Origin: Ryuthela nishihirai
Lineage: Eukaryota; Arthropoda; Arachnida; Araneae; Heptathelidae
Length of the DNA stretch: 64,000 bases
Direction of reading: 5' to 3'
Assembly: GCA_038380435.1 (NCBI GenBank)
Contig: JAWZYU010000025.1
Location: 50,352,691-50,416,690 of the forward strand
Shown: positions 22,255-33,369 of the stretch, in pieces
How the letters are laid out: the number at the start of each line of letters is the position of its first letter
Position numbering within the stretch: position 1 is the stretch's first letter
Made by a program: the position numbers and the translations under genes
The notes under the pieces: generated by a model
The model's database searches: none
The model's input: only the letters and a program-made list of their open reading frames with translations
What the model was told of the DNA's origin: nothing

Positions 22255-23330
22255 AATAAAGCCTTAGCTGTTATTAGTAGCGACATCAACGATATTAAGA
22301 ACTCTATAGAATTTAACCATAGTCAAATGAAATAATTTTCGATGGCTCTTAATGAAATAAAAGAAGAAAGTCGTCAATTAAAACAGGATAACTTAGCTCT
22401 TGTTAAAGAAAATAATATTATTAGGCAAGAACTGAAGGAACTGAAGAATGATATGAATGAAATGGAGTTGAGATAAAGAGTTCAAATGTGGAGATTGTAG
22501 GTATTCCAGAGAGCTACTGGGGCGGGGTGGCTCAGTCGGTAGCGCGCCAGGCTCGTAATCTGTAGTTCCCAGGTTCGAGTCCCAGCTGGGTCAGCGTTGA
22601 GATTTATCTCCGCAAAATTCCCCGCCCTGCCCACGGTCAGTAGGGGACACCGATGGGCTTGGAAAGGCCGTCGTCCGTCGGATGGGACGTTAAGTCGTGG
22701 CCCCGTGTGCGGGAGAGCCATACCCTGTGCACGTTAAAGAACACGCTGAATGGCCTTGACGGGAGGCTACCATCTGTCTTCCAACAGCTGTTCCAGTGGG
22801 TCCTCTTCCCCAACCTTCTCTGAGACTTCGGTGTCCATATGACCTGGCCATTTAGCCCATGGTGTGCAAAAAAGTGCCGCTCAGAGGTAAAACAACCCAA
22901 CCCAGAGAGCTACAGGAGAATGTTTTAAGTATTGTTCATAAAATGTCAAGTCTACTTGACATTCCTTGTGAAGGATGAACTTGAAGTAGTTCATAGCGTT
23001 CCAACTGTGAGCAAAAGTGAAGTAAAACCTGTAATAATTAGATTTAAAAAGAGTCAAAAGTGAAATGAATTCAAAGAAAAAAATTTCAGAGGTAATGTGA
23101 TGAGTGACAATTTGAATAAACTGAGGTATTTGTAAATGAACACCTCACTAGATACGCTAAGAGATTATTACAGACAGTGAAGCAGTTTAAGTTGTTTCAG
23201 AGCTGATCTGTTTGCTTGGCTAGAGCAAGGGAAATTGTTTTTAAGCAAGAATCAAAACAGAAAAGTATTTAGAACGAGGAGTGAGCAAGACTTGATAAGT
23301 TTACAATGACCATGCGTTGTACTGAGTCTA
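22255..23330 (+). pseudogene. LINE ORF1 remnant (coiled coil plus FP-like domain)
   Basis: In shifting frames: a hydrophilic coiled-coil-like stretch (NEIKEESRQLKQDNLALVKE, then IIRQELKELKNDMNEMELR), then VEIVGIPE-type coding interrupted by a SINE-A. After it come LSIVHKMSSLLDIPCE, VVHSVPTVSK and KPVIIRFKKSQK, ending with VNEHLTRYAKRLLQ. This order matches ORF1-like proteins of arthropod non-LTR elements whose C-terminal region is annotated as a Baculo_FP domain. I recognise it from motif order only. Stops and frameshifts abound. It precedes the endonuclease/reverse transcriptase remnant in the same orientation, so ORF1 and ORF2 probably belong to one old element. Confidence 0.68.
22518..22901 (+). 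mobile_element. SINE-A with 12-bp TSD inside LINE ORF1
   Basis: Full length. TSD CCAGAGAGCTAC at 22506-22517 and 22902-22913. It splits the ORF1 remnant in the VGIPE region. Confidence 0.97.
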
Positions 23331-23412
23331 AATTGGATATCATAACAGAGGACAATGTTACTTACTGTTGTGTTAAAAAATCAAGATCTTTTCCCAAAAT
23401 TTATCTATGAAA

Positions 23413-23626
23413 ATAAATAAATAAATAAATACCCCCCTCAAGCAGCTGCTTGACCACAGAGGTCTGACAGGAGCCTGTCAGTTTATATGCCACAGTAGAA
23501 GATCTGAGAGGATGGCAGGACCTCAGCAGAAAACAACACGAACATCCATGCCTTACCCGGGGCTCGAACCCAGGTCCCGTTGATCAGTAACCAAGCGCGC
23601 TAACCACTCGGCCACGGGACGGTTAA
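23413..23626 (-). mobile_element. SINE-B with 10-bp TSD
   Basis: Tail of AAAT repeats, full body and head ending GGCCACGGGACGG. TSD ATCTATGAAA at 23403-23412 and 23628-23637. It separates the ORF1 remnant from the ORF2 endonuclease remnant. Confidence 0.94.
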
Positions 23627-23760
23627 TATCTATGAAAGGAACGCAAAATTATTTTTGCGCATTTTAATATAAGAAGCATCAGCCTTTTTTTTAGTTTAAT
23701 TCTCTTGACAGAAACACGAAAAAATAAAGAAGATACTGAAATATTTAGGATCAAAGACTT

Positions 23761-23796
23761 TTGACATGTATTGTCAATGTAGACAATACATGTCAA
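23761..23796. repeat. 15-bp perfect hairpin
   Basis: Stem TTGACATGTATTGTC (23761-23775), loop AATGTA, complementary arm 23782-23796. It lies in the LINE endonuclease remnant. No T-run follows. Confidence 0.9.
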
Positions 23797-23877
23797 ACAG
23801 ATCAGAGGGTGTAATTTTATATATAAGAAATTGTTTCATTTTCAACAGAAAAACTTTAAAATTCTTGGTGCAGAAAA

Positions 23878-24072
23878 ATACTTCCTCAAGCAGCTGCTTG
23901 CCACAGAGGTCTGACAGGAGCCTGTCAGTTTATATGCCATAGTAGAAGGTCTGTGAAGATGGCAGGGCCTCAGCAGAAAAACGACACAAACATCCATACC
24001 TTACCCGGGGCTCGAACCGAGGTCCCTTAGATCACTAGCCAAGCGCGCTAACCACTCGGCCATGGAACGGCA
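23878..24072 (-). mobile_element. SINE-B
   Basis: Body from CTCAAGCAGCTGCTTGCC, head ending GGCCATGGAACGGC. It sits within the LINE endonuclease remnant. The tail is short and the TSD is not clear. Confidence 0.92.
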
Positions 24073-24481
24073 TCAAGTATTCCTATATATGACTCAGGTT
24101 TAAATATTTCACTTATTCTGATTTATAGATCTCATAGCTATTCAATTGAAATATTTAACATAGAATTAACTAATTACTTAAGAAGATTTATTATAAGAAT
24201 TATTTATTTCAAAAATATTGTTTTGGTGGAAGACTTTAATATTGATCTGTTATTAGACTCTAAAGATATAAGTGATTATTTAAACACATGAGGTGGTTTT
24301 GTTTTTAAACAATATATAAATTTACCAACTAGAGTAACACAGATCAGTTTCATTCAGTCATTCATTCATCAGGTTATAAAATAAGTGGGAGGTCCTTGCT
24401 CAGGCTTTCCCAATGGAAGTTTTGAACAAAAGTGAGCATAATCACTCAATAAAGCAATATAATAGATCCTTATATTATCTA

Positions 24482-25445
24482 TTTTTTTCTTTTTTTTTTT
24501 AATTCTTCAATTTTTTCAATTTTCAATTTTTTTCAATTTTTTTTTTTTCATTTTTTTCATTTTTTTTCAAGTTTCGTCATTTTTTTTTAAATTTTATTCC
24601 ACAATGAAGTGGAAAAGAGGAAGTTGAGAATTAATTTATAGATTGCAATTTTAGTAGCAAAAACAGGATAGTTTGAAAGGTTTTGAATATTAAAGTCTAA
24701 GATGCCTAATTTGTTTAATTCTGTGAATAAAATTTCTCTTTATTTAGCATATAAATTGCAGTTTAGAAGTATGTGATTGGTATTTTCTGGAAGATTGCAT
24801 TTTAGACAGTTTGGAGTATTTATAAGCCTCATTTGAAATTCTTCTTTATTTAAATTTATTGTGTCTGTTTTTATTCTATATATTATTCTGTTTTCTTTGC
24901 GTAAGAAAGGTAATTTTTCAATGTAATTAATTTTATTGGATAATGAAATCTAAAGCTGATTTTATATATAGCTTGTGCTTGAAAATATTTTTCTGCGAGG
25001 TTTAGTAAGTTCTTGCTTGAAGGTGTAAAAGAAATTATATGTTGGGGTGATGACCTCTAAGTTATGAGCATTTTTAGCTAGGGTGTCAACCAATTCATTT
25101 TCTTAGATCCCAATATGACTTGGGATCCATTGTAAGCTGATTTTATTATTTTTCAGAGTGATATTTGACAAGTTTAATTGATAAATTTTGGAAATTTTAT
25201 AAAATTAAATTTTCATTTAATAAAATTAGATTTGATTTAGTGATGAACCTACTTAGATGTATTCCAGCATAATTGGTAGTGTATGAGAACCACATTGGGT
25301 GGTGTGAATTAAAATCACCTACGATTAGACACATGTCAAGACAGTTCCACTTGTCTTGACTATGTTGTTAGTCATATAGGTGTATCATTTGATGTTGCAG
25401 TTCTTCATTCCCTTTTACAGACCACTTGCTTATTGCTTGCAGTGC
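24482..25445 (-). pseudogene. antisense LINE fragment with RNase H and endonuclease pieces
   Basis: The left edge is a T-rich tract of about 115 bp (24482-24598), the complement of a 3' A-rich tail. Reading minus strand from the right: an endonuclease piece with the complement of GGTGATTTTAATTCACACCA (GDFNSHHP), then RNase H-like WIPSHIGI followed by ENELVDTLAKNAHN. After these comes a C-terminal region with CLKCNLPENTNHILLNC, a zinc-knuckle-like HxxxxC end. RNase H and HHPxW point to an I/R1-type LINE, a different clade from the host LINE around it. The reverse transcriptase is missing, so the copy is internally deleted. It interrupts the plus-strand LINE between endonuclease and linker. Confidence 0.72.
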
Positions 25446-25449
25446 TCTT

Positions 25450-26640
25450 TTAAATATTAAGGAAACTAAGAACATAAACAACAATTCTATAATAACACAA
25501 GTTCACTATTTTAAATTTGAAAACAGTTAAAAGTTTGAATTTGTCTAATGTGATAGATGATAATGAAGATTTGAATAACCTTTACACAAATTGCTTTCAT
25601 TATCATTTACACCACAGATTTCGTATAAACAAGGGTAAAAGGTAAACAACAATGGATGACAGGTCAGCTGATATCTTGTTTAGATAAAAAAAGGAAGACT
25701 TTATATTCAGTTTATAAAATATCCTGCTAATATTCAAATTGAGATGAATTATACAGATTATTGTAAGTTTGTAAAAAAAAGAGGATTAAAGAGGTTAAAC
25801 ATAACTTTTACACTCATAAATTTAATAGTTGTGGTAATAACAGTAAAAAACAATGGAATTTCATAAATAATATTCTTGGTTTACAACAAAAGGAGAAGAT
25901 TGCTCCTGAGTATGCTAATTACTCTGTTTTTGCTTATGGAATGAACTCTTTTTTCACCTCAAATGAATCTGATTCATATTTTAATACAAATGATACTGCC
26001 CGCCTTAGGGGCGGGGGTTGCTCAGTCGGTAGCGCGCCAGGCTCGTAATCTGTAGTTCCCAGGTTCGAGTCCCAGCTGGGTCAGCGTTGAGATTGATCTC
26101 CGCAAAATTCCCTGTCCTGCCCACGGTCAGTAGGGGACACCGATGGGCTTGGAAAAGCAGCCGTCCGTCAGATGGGACGTTAAGCCGTGGCCCCGTGTAC
26201 GGGAGAGCCATACCATGTGCGCGTTAAAGAACACGCTGGATGGCCTTGACGGGAGGCTACCATCTGTCTCCCAACAGCTGTTCCAGTGGGTCCCCTCCCC
26301 CAACCTTCTCTGAGCCTTCGGGGTCCATGTGACCTGGCCATTTAGCCCATGGTGTGTAAAAAAGTGCCGTTCAGAGGTAAAACAACCCAACCCAACTGCC
26401 CGCCTTCTAACCAAACAACTCTTATATACTCTCTAAACTCAATTTATTTTTGTGATGCTACTGATAGTGAGATTACTAATGTGATAAATAAATTAGAGAG
26501 TAATAAACCTACAGATTATGAGAAGGTTGCTATTGAAATGTTAAAGATTTTTTGTAGATATCATGTTCATATTTTAAAGAATTCAAAACTACAGCAGTAA
26601 TTTTTTCTAATATATGGAGGGGAAATGGATTTGTCTCTTG
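25450..26640 (+). pseudogene. LINE ORF2, linker and reverse-transcriptase start
   Basis: Continues the remnant of 23638-24480. Pieces read FRINKGKR, a KQWNFINNILG-type linker near 25850, AYGMNSFFTSNESDSYFN, and after the SINE-A insertion SEITNVINKLESNKPTDYEK, the first conserved block of non-LTR reverse transcriptases. Frame changes are needed throughout. The palm motifs are not found downstream, so the element ends or is deleted soon after 26640. Confidence 0.72.
26007..26394 (+). mobile_element. SINE-A with 12-bp TSD inside LINE ORF2
   Basis: Full length. TSD ACTGCCCGCCTT at 25995-26006 and 26395-26406. Removing it reconnects the LINE linker and reverse transcriptase segments. Confidence 0.97.
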
Positions 26641-26984
26641 GTGTTTGAGGTGTAGAATTTTTTTTTCTCTTTCTATTTGTTCTCTAGATATTTAAGGAAA
26701 ATATTGAATACTACGTGATAATTCTTGTCCATTATTTGTGTATGTACTTTCCTTTGAGCATTGAGAATAAAACAGTTATTATTATTTTTAATACTCGTAT
26801 ATTGTTAGGAGAACAGTAATTGCAATTTGAGTAAAATTTACCTAATTTTAGGAAATGTAAAAAATGTGAAAAATTTCTATTCATAACGAATTTGAATGCA
26901 GGATTAAGCAATGATTTAATACTAAATTAAAAAAGTCAGTAATTTAAGATAAAAAATTTTAGCTTCGAAAATGAAATTATGCAT
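26641..26984. other. AT-rich spacer
   Basis: No recognisable feature. Possible LINE 3' untranslated sequence. Confidence 0.4.
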
Positions 26985-28325
26985 GACGACTCACACCATC
27001 TTAGCTCAAACGAATCCACCACCATCTTAGCCCAAGCAAAGCATCACCACTTAACCCCAACGAACACATCATTATCTTAACCCCAAGAGAAAAGACCACC
27101 ATCTTAGTTCGAGTGAACTTACCATCATTCTGAGTCTCAAGCAAAAGCGCTACCATCTTAGCCAAAGCGAAAGCACCATCATCTTAGCCAAGGCGAATAC
27201 ACCAAACCTTATCTTAGGCAGAGAGGTCTCACTGCGCTCTTACCTCAAATGAACACACCTCCTTCTTAACTCAAAGCAACACACCTCCTTCATAGCTTAA
27301 ATGAACAAATCTCCGTCTTAGCCCAAATGAACACACCTATATCTTAGCTCAAATGAACACACCTCCTTCTTAGCTCAAATGAAACACCTTCTTAGCTCAA
27401 ATGATCATATCTCCTTCTTAGCTCAAATGGACACACCTCCTTCTTACCTCAAGTGAACATACCTCCGTCTTATCTCAAATGAATACACGTCCTTCTTAAC
27501 TCAAATAAGCACACCTTATTAGCTCAAATGAACACATCTCTGCCTTAGCACAAATGAAGATACCTCTGTCTTAGCACAAATGAACAAACCTCCATCTTAG
27601 GTCAAATGAACACACCTCCATCTTAGCTCAAATGAACCACCTTCTTAGCTCATGTGAACACAACTCTGTCTTAGTCCAAATGAACACATCTCCTTCTTTA
27701 CTCAAATGACACACTTCCTTCTTAGCTAAAATGAACACATCTTCGTCTAAGCTCAAATGAAGACACCTCCATCTTAGCTCAAATGAATATCCTTCCCTAT
27801 CTTAGCTCAGATGAACACATCTCCGCCTTAGCTGAAGTGAACACATCTCCTTCTTAGCTCAAATATATATGTGCCCGTCTTACCTCAAGTGAACACACCT
27901 CTGTCTTAGCTCAAATGAACACACGTCCTTCTTAGCTCAAATATATATACATACCCGTCTTAGCTCAAATATATACATACCCGTCTTAGCTCAAGTGGGC
28001 ACACCTCCTTCTTACCTCAAGTGAACACACATCTCTCTTAGTTCAAATGAACACACCTCCGTATTAGCTCATATGAATACACGTCCTTCTTAGCTCAAAT
28101 GAACAGACCTTATTAGCTCAAATGAACACATCTCCACCTTAGCTCAAATGAACAAAACTCCATCTTAGCTCAAATAAACACACCTCCGTCTCAGCTCAAA
28201 TGAACACACCTCGGTCTTAGCTGAAATAAATACGTCTCCTTCTTAACTTAAATGAACACACCGCCATATTAGCTCAAATGAACCTCCATCTTGGCTCAAA
28301 CACACTTCTGTCTTAGCTCAAGTGA
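26985..28325. repeat. minisatellite of about 25 bp, left block
   Basis: Units vary around CTTAGCTCAAATGAACACAC followed by CTCCNT, about 24-26 bp, more than 45 in all. The first 250 bp are most diverged (TTAGCCCAAGCGAA types). Unit length and sequence vary enough to rule out a protein repeat. The same array resumes at 31262. Confidence 0.93.
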
Positions 28326-28516
28326 ACATTTTGAGCTAAGGCGCAGATGTGTTCAACTGGGAGGAAAATATATATTTTACTTTTTATGGCTGGCAACACT
28401 GATTGCCAAGTGGGGGAAAACATGTAACAATAACCCAACTTCAGACCGCCATTCTTGTTGTTTTCATTGTAGGAGAAATACGTGCTGTAGGTTGAAGAGG
28501 AAATTTTGGCGTTTAA
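28326..28516 (+). other. upstream sequence of the arthropod family pseudogene
   Basis: Non-repetitive leader between the minisatellite and the first ATG of the pseudogene. It may be its 5' untranslated region. No promoter motif is clear. Confidence 0.4.
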
Positions 28517-30545
28517 ATGGCACAAAGGCAGCGTCGTGGATGTGTTAATGTGTCAGATAAGTTTTGTCATTTGTGTGGAAATTATATTTTAAAATTCCAG
28601 GGTCGTTCTTTGATAAAGACTGTGAAGAAAGCATATAACTTGCATTTTGGATGTCATGTTGGAGATCAGGACGAAACATGGGCTCCACATGTATGCATTT
28701 CATGCTTCGTTGGCCTGAGTGAATGGTGAAAGGCAAGATAAAATCCATGCCCTTTGCAGTACCAATGGTTTGGCGTGAGCCAACTAGTTACTTAAATGAT
28801 CGTTATTTTTGCTTAACTAACCTGTCGGGCTTTTCAAAAAAGATCAAAAGCAAAATACAATATCCAAATGTGCCTTCAACGATAAGGCCAGTTCCTCATG
28901 GAGAAGATCTTCCTACAGCAACATCTGAGAGGAGATGAATTCACATTCATCAGAGGAAGACTTTGATGCACATACAGATCCTGATCCTACATACACCGCT
29001 AAAAAGTTAGACGAGCTTCATCTGATTCAGCAAAATGAACTAAATGATCTTGTTCGAGACCTAGGACTTTCCAAGCAACAAGCTGAGGTTTTAAATTCAA
29101 GACTTCAAAAGTGAAATCTTCTGCCCAAAGGTACCAGAGTTTCTCTTTTCAAAAAGAGAAATTTGGCTTTATCTGCTTATTAAGAGATGCAAGATGGTTT
29201 GTGTTTCCGCACAAATATTTCAGGACTAATGAAAGAAATTGGAACAACTCACGACCCTAAGGAATGGCGTCAGATTCGCCAAAATTCAGTTTAAAAGCTG
29301 TCCTTTGCATAAAGGAAACCAAACACCTTCTATTCCAATGACACACGCTGTGGGAATAAAGGAAATGTATGAAACCATGGTAAAAATGCTCACTGCTATA
29401 AAATGTGACCAGTTTAAGTGAACAATATATGGTGACTTAAAAGTCATATCTCTGTTGCTCGGGCTTCACAAAATCTTGCTGTTTTCTGTGTTTGTGGGAC
29501 AGTAGGGACAGAAAGGAACACTAGAAATCAAAAGACTGGCCAAAAGATGTTTTTATTCCTGGAAAGAGTAATGTGAGGTATAAGCCTCTAGTTAACCCCT
29601 CTGACGTTCTGCTCCCGCCACTAAACATCACACTGGAGCTTATGAAAAACTTTGTAAAGGCTATGGATAAGACTGGTAAAGGGCTTTTGCACTTGAAGGA
29701 AAATTTTTCCAAAACTAAGTAATGCCAAACTCAAAGAAGGGATCTTTGTTTGTCCTCAGATCATGAAGCTTACTGAATGATACTGTCTTCGAAGAAAAAC
29801 TGAATATGAAGGAGTGTGCTGCATGGAAATCCTTCACGTCTTTGGTCCAGGGTTTTCTGGGGAATCACAAAGAGGAAAACTACCATCAGCTCATTCAAGA
29901 TCTTCTGAAAAACCTTGAAAATCTTGGCAGCCGAATGTCTTTGAAGATCCACTTCTTGCACTAGCATCTCGACTTTTTTCCCAAGAACTTAGGGTTGTTG
30001 TTGGGTTGTTTTACCTCTGAGCGGCACTTTTTTGCACACCATGGGCTAAATGGCCAGGTCACATGGACCCCGAAGGCTCAGAGAAGGTTGGGGGAGGGGA
30101 CCCACTGGAACAGCTGTTGGGAAACAGATGGTAGTCTCCCGTCAAGGCCATCCAGCGTGTTCTTTAACGTGCACAGGGTATGGCTCTCCCACACACGGGG
30201 CCACGGCTTAACGTCCCATCCGACGGACGGCGGCCTTTCCAAGCCCATCGGTGTCCCCTACTGACCGTGGGCAGGGTGGGGAATTTTGCGGAGATAAATC
30301 TCAACGCTGACCCAGTTGGGACTCGAACCTGGGAACTACAGATTACGAGCCTGGCGCGCTACCGACTGAGCCACCCCCACCCCCCCAAGAACTTAGGAGC
30401 TGTCAGTGATGAGCAAGGGGAAAGTTTTCTCTAGGATATCCGAACCGTAGAGGAGAGATACTAAAGCAGGTGGGACCCAGCAATGATGGGTAACTATTGT
30501 TGGTTCTTGCAGAAGGAAGATACCTCAGCACATAAAAGACAAAGA
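28517..30545 (+). pseudogene. broken member of a multi-copy arthropod protein family
   Basis: Starts MAQRQRRGCVNVSDKFCHLC, a CxxCG-like cysteine pair, with a second pair in WAPHVCISCFVGL. MPFAVPMVWREPTSY and RYFCLTNLSGFSKK follow, so an N-terminal zinc-binding region is likely. After frameshifts come LNDLVRDLGLSKQQAEVL, DPKEWRQIRQNS, TMVKMLTAIKCDQFK, GDLKVISLLLG-like coding, LELMKNFVKAMDKTGKG, and LGAVSDEQGES with WDPAMMGNYCWF beyond a SINE-A insertion. I recognise this order as an uncharacterised, high-copy protein family in arthropod genomes, possibly carried by a transposon. I cannot name it or give a function. At least six frame changes or stops plus the SINE make it dead. Confidence 0.72.
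29994..30384 (-). mobile_element. SINE-A with 13-bp TSD inside the family pseudogene
   Basis: Full length. TSD CCAAGAACTTAGG at 29981-29993 and 30385-30397. Before insertion the reading continued FSQELRVV/PKNLGAVSDE-like, so the SINE landed in coding sequence. The tail begins GTTGTTGTTGGGTTG. Confidence 0.96.
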
Positions 30546-30679
30546 TGAACTTCTTGTAAGTATAAAAGATCCTTATCCATGATTTCTTATTTTGAGTTTC
30601 AATATTATTTCATTTGTTATTTAATATTCAGTGGTCTATAACTATGACGTTTCAATTTTTTTTTTCACTGTAATCAACT

Positions 30680-30888
30680 GTCCCATGGTCGAGTGGTTAG
30701 CGCGCTTGGCTACTGATCTAAGGGACCTGGGTTCGAGCCCCGGGTAAGGCATTGATGTATGTGTCGTTTTTCTGTTGAGGTCCTGCCATCCTCTCAGACC
30801 TTCTACTATGGCATATAAACTGACAGGCTCCTGTCAGACCTTTGTGGCAAGCAGCTGCTTGAGGGGGTATTTATTTATTTATTTTATG
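30680..30888 (+). mobile_element. SINE-B, full length
   Basis: Head GTCCCATGGTCGAGTGGTTAG, B box GGGTTCGAGCCCC, body, and tail of TATTTATTTATTTATTTT. One of the best-preserved plus-strand copies. Confidence 0.95.
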
Positions 30889-31261
30889 CAACTGATTAAT
30901 GAGTTCTAAGCTGAAATTTAATAAAATAGTCACGTTTATTTTCATTTTTCAGATATTCGTATTCATTAAAGTTTGAAATACATCAATCCGTGATTTAAAA
31001 AACACTGTACGTGCTGCAGATTTTTCACAGCTATATTTGAATTCAGCACCCCAAATTTAGTTAAAAACATCCTATTTGACCAATGTTATAAAAAAAAGTT
31101 TCAATTTTTTGCCTAGTGTAATTAAAGGTTAGCAAATAGGGTTATGAACAGTGTACCTAAAGGCCTCAGAAAGAGGGGGAGACCTAGGATGCGGTGGGCA
31201 GATATGTCAAACAGGGCCTTGTTAGAATTGGTGTGCAGTGGCCAGATGCAGCAGATATAGC
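30889..31261 (+). pseudogene. AT-rich sequence with a short LINE 3' relic
   Basis: Positions 31130-31258 read VMNSVPKGLRKRGRPRMRWA in one frame, like the GRPxxRW segment near the C-terminus of many LINE reverse transcriptases, followed by decayed coding. The preceding 240 bp hold nothing I can name. The relic ends where the minisatellite resumes. Confidence 0.45.
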
Positions 31262-31945
31262 TCAGGACACACCTCCATCTTAGCTCAAATGAACACACAT
31301 CCGTCTTAGCTCAAACGAACACACCTCCTTCTTAGCTCAAACGAACACACCTCCTTCTTAGATCAAATGAGCACACCTTCGTCTTTGCTCAAATGAACAC
31401 ACCGCAGTCTTAGCTCTAACAAACACATCTCCATCTTAGCTCAAATGAACACACCTCTTAGCTCAAATGAACACACCTCTTAGCTCAAAAGAACACACCT
31501 CTTAGCTCAAAAGAACACACTTCCGTCTTAGCTCAAATGAACACACTGGGTCTTAGTTCAAATGAACATAAATGCGTCTTAGCTCAAATGAACATAAATC
31601 CGTCTTAGCTCAAATGAACATAAATCCGTCTTATCTCAAATGAACACACTTTCGTGTTAGCTCAAATGAACATAAATCCTTCTTAGCTCAAACGAACACA
31701 CCTCCGTCTTACCTCTAATGAACATAAATCCGTTTAGCTCAAATGAATACACCTACATCTTACCTCAAACGAATACACCGTCTTAGCTCAAATGAACACA
31801 CCTCCGCCTTAGCTCAAATGAACATAAATCCGTCTTAACTCAAACGAACATAAATCCTTCTTCGCTAAGATGAACACACCTCCGTCTTAGCTCAAATGAA
31901 CACACGGCTGTCTTACCCAAGCGAACGCATTGCCGTCTAAGCTTA
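31262..31945. repeat. minisatellite of about 25 bp, right block
   Basis: Same unit as 26985-28325 (CTTAGCTCAAATGAACACAC types), about 27 units, including a subset with GAACATAAATCCGT. The shared unit shows one array was split by the block at 28326-31261, or that the block was transferred with part of the array. Confidence 0.93.
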
Positions 31946-31950
31946 AACGA

Positions 31951-32133
31951 AAAAAAAAACACTCCCTGAAGCAGCAGCTTGTCAGTTTAATATGCCATAG
32001 TAGAAGAAGGTCTGTGAGGAAGGCGAGGCCTCAGCAGAAAGACAGCAGAAAGACATCCATGTCTTACCAGGGACTCGAACCAAGGGGTCTTTCATCAGTA
32101 GCCAGGCGTGCTAACCACTCGGCCACCACTGGC
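31951..32133 (-). mobile_element. SINE-B, decayed
   Basis: Tail A9, shortened body with CTGAAGCAGCAGCTTGTCAG, and a duplicated CAGCAGAAAGA. Head complement ends CACTCGGCCAC. Confidence 0.85.
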
Positions 32134-32379
32134 GCGTAATCAAAAGACCGTACCTGACATCCAGGAAGTCAGATAAATGATTCCCATATGTCATTTACCC
32201 TTTAAAAGAGAGACTTTTCTTCAACTGCATATCACGAATCATAATTTTATTCTGAGAAACCATATTTGGTAATAAAACGAAATTTATAAAACTTGCACTT
32301 CAATAGCTTTTACAACTTATTAATGAATAAAACCTTCTGATACGAGAATCCTTTAGCCTTCACCAAATTTTAGATATCT
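32134..32379. other. AT-rich spacer
   Basis: No recognisable feature. Confidence 0.5.
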
Positions 32380-32760
32380 TGTATTCCAGAAATCTCGGCG
32401 ACTTCAGTCTAGAGAACTGAGCCCAGCCTAGACGGACACGTTTCACAATCGCTGTTGGCAACAACTTCGCGCTACATGTGCCACTTTGAAAGTGACACGT
32501 CTGGCACGCGACCGGCACGCGCGCGTGAAGAACGGCGCCAGTTGACAGAAGAGCGCGCGAAATTCGATTATTTAGGCGGGCAATGGGAGATCATCAGCCG
32601 TACTTATTTGTGGACGGGCGAGCCGCACATGGGGCTCCCTCTTCCCACTCAACGGTTCCGAATTAAAGCGGCAATTTTGACCCGTTCCTGCTGCTTCACT
32701 TCACATACTACTTCCTGCAAATGCAATCGCTACGGGCTTCAGCGCCATCTAAAGTTCTGG
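32380..32760. other. CpG-rich segment
   Basis: Clusters of CGCG (GGCACGCGACCGGCACGCGC region, 32506-32530) in otherwise AT-rich DNA. A 152-codon ORF crosses it with no motif I recognise. It could be an unmethylated promoter-type island. Confidence 0.4.
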
Positions 32761-33369
32761 AAAAGTACTATTATTCAGTTTATCTTTTCTACCATTTTCA
32801 AATCTGGTCTTTTATTCTTATTATCTTTTTGTTTATTTATTTGTGTAGATATTGTGGAGCAAATCTACCATGGCCGGGAAAAAATGTGTAGCTCGTCAGA
32901 AAATAATCACTGAAATATCTCAGTGATGTTAGAAATTACTCTATATCGGCAGATATTTCAGTCATACCTATGTATAGAGTAGGGTTTCCAGATGTCCTGT
33001 ATTTCACTGCATTTTGCATAACATTAAATTTTTAAATTATCGACATGCATTGTAATTTGTATCTTGATATTAAATAAATATTAAACTTCAATTATTGTTA
33101 TTTTACTACAACTTTTAGAATGTAATTATTATATCTATAATAATAACAGATGTCCGTCTGCCTTTGTGTGTGTGTGTGTCACTATCTTTTTCGCTGTGTG
33201 TGTCTGTGTCAAACAGGGTCGTATCTAGGGGAAAGGGGTCTATGTTCCCCACCTTTCAGAATTCTACTAAGAGTAACAGAGGCCAAAATATATTAAGGTT
33301 ATTTATATTTCATACATTTTCAATATTTTTTTAAAGATCTGTAAAATGGAGGAGAAAATATTAAACTGT
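32761..33369. other. AT-rich; short TG microsatellite
   Basis: A (TG)n tract lies at about 33162-33179, with GTGTGTGTCTGTGT nearby at 33196. Nothing else recognised. Confidence 0.6.

Larger units (their letters stand above)
23638..24480 (+). pseudogene. LINE ORF2, endonuclease-domain remnant
   Basis: A decayed APE-type endonuclease. RSEGVILYIRNCF near 23800 matches the GVLIYV strand. VEDFNIDLL at 24226 onward matches the GDFN catalytic strand, with Gly replaced by Glu. INLPTRVTQIS near 24315 matches the NxPTR segment. The order and spacing fit non-LTR elements. It is interrupted by a SINE-B (23878-24072), and an antisense LINE fragment follows at 24482. The reverse transcriptase part resumes near 25450. 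Stops and frameshifts make it non-functional. Confidence 0.75.

Noticed and set aside
22255..23330. Endogenous viral gene suggested by the FP-like domain
   Set aside because: Motif order (coiled coil, then FP-like domain, followed downstream by endonuclease and reverse transcriptase) fits LINE ORF1. No viral neighbours are present.
27230..28325. Possible repeat protein coded by the roughly 25-bp minisatellite
   Set aside because: Unit length varies from 23 to 28 bp and stops occur in all frames.
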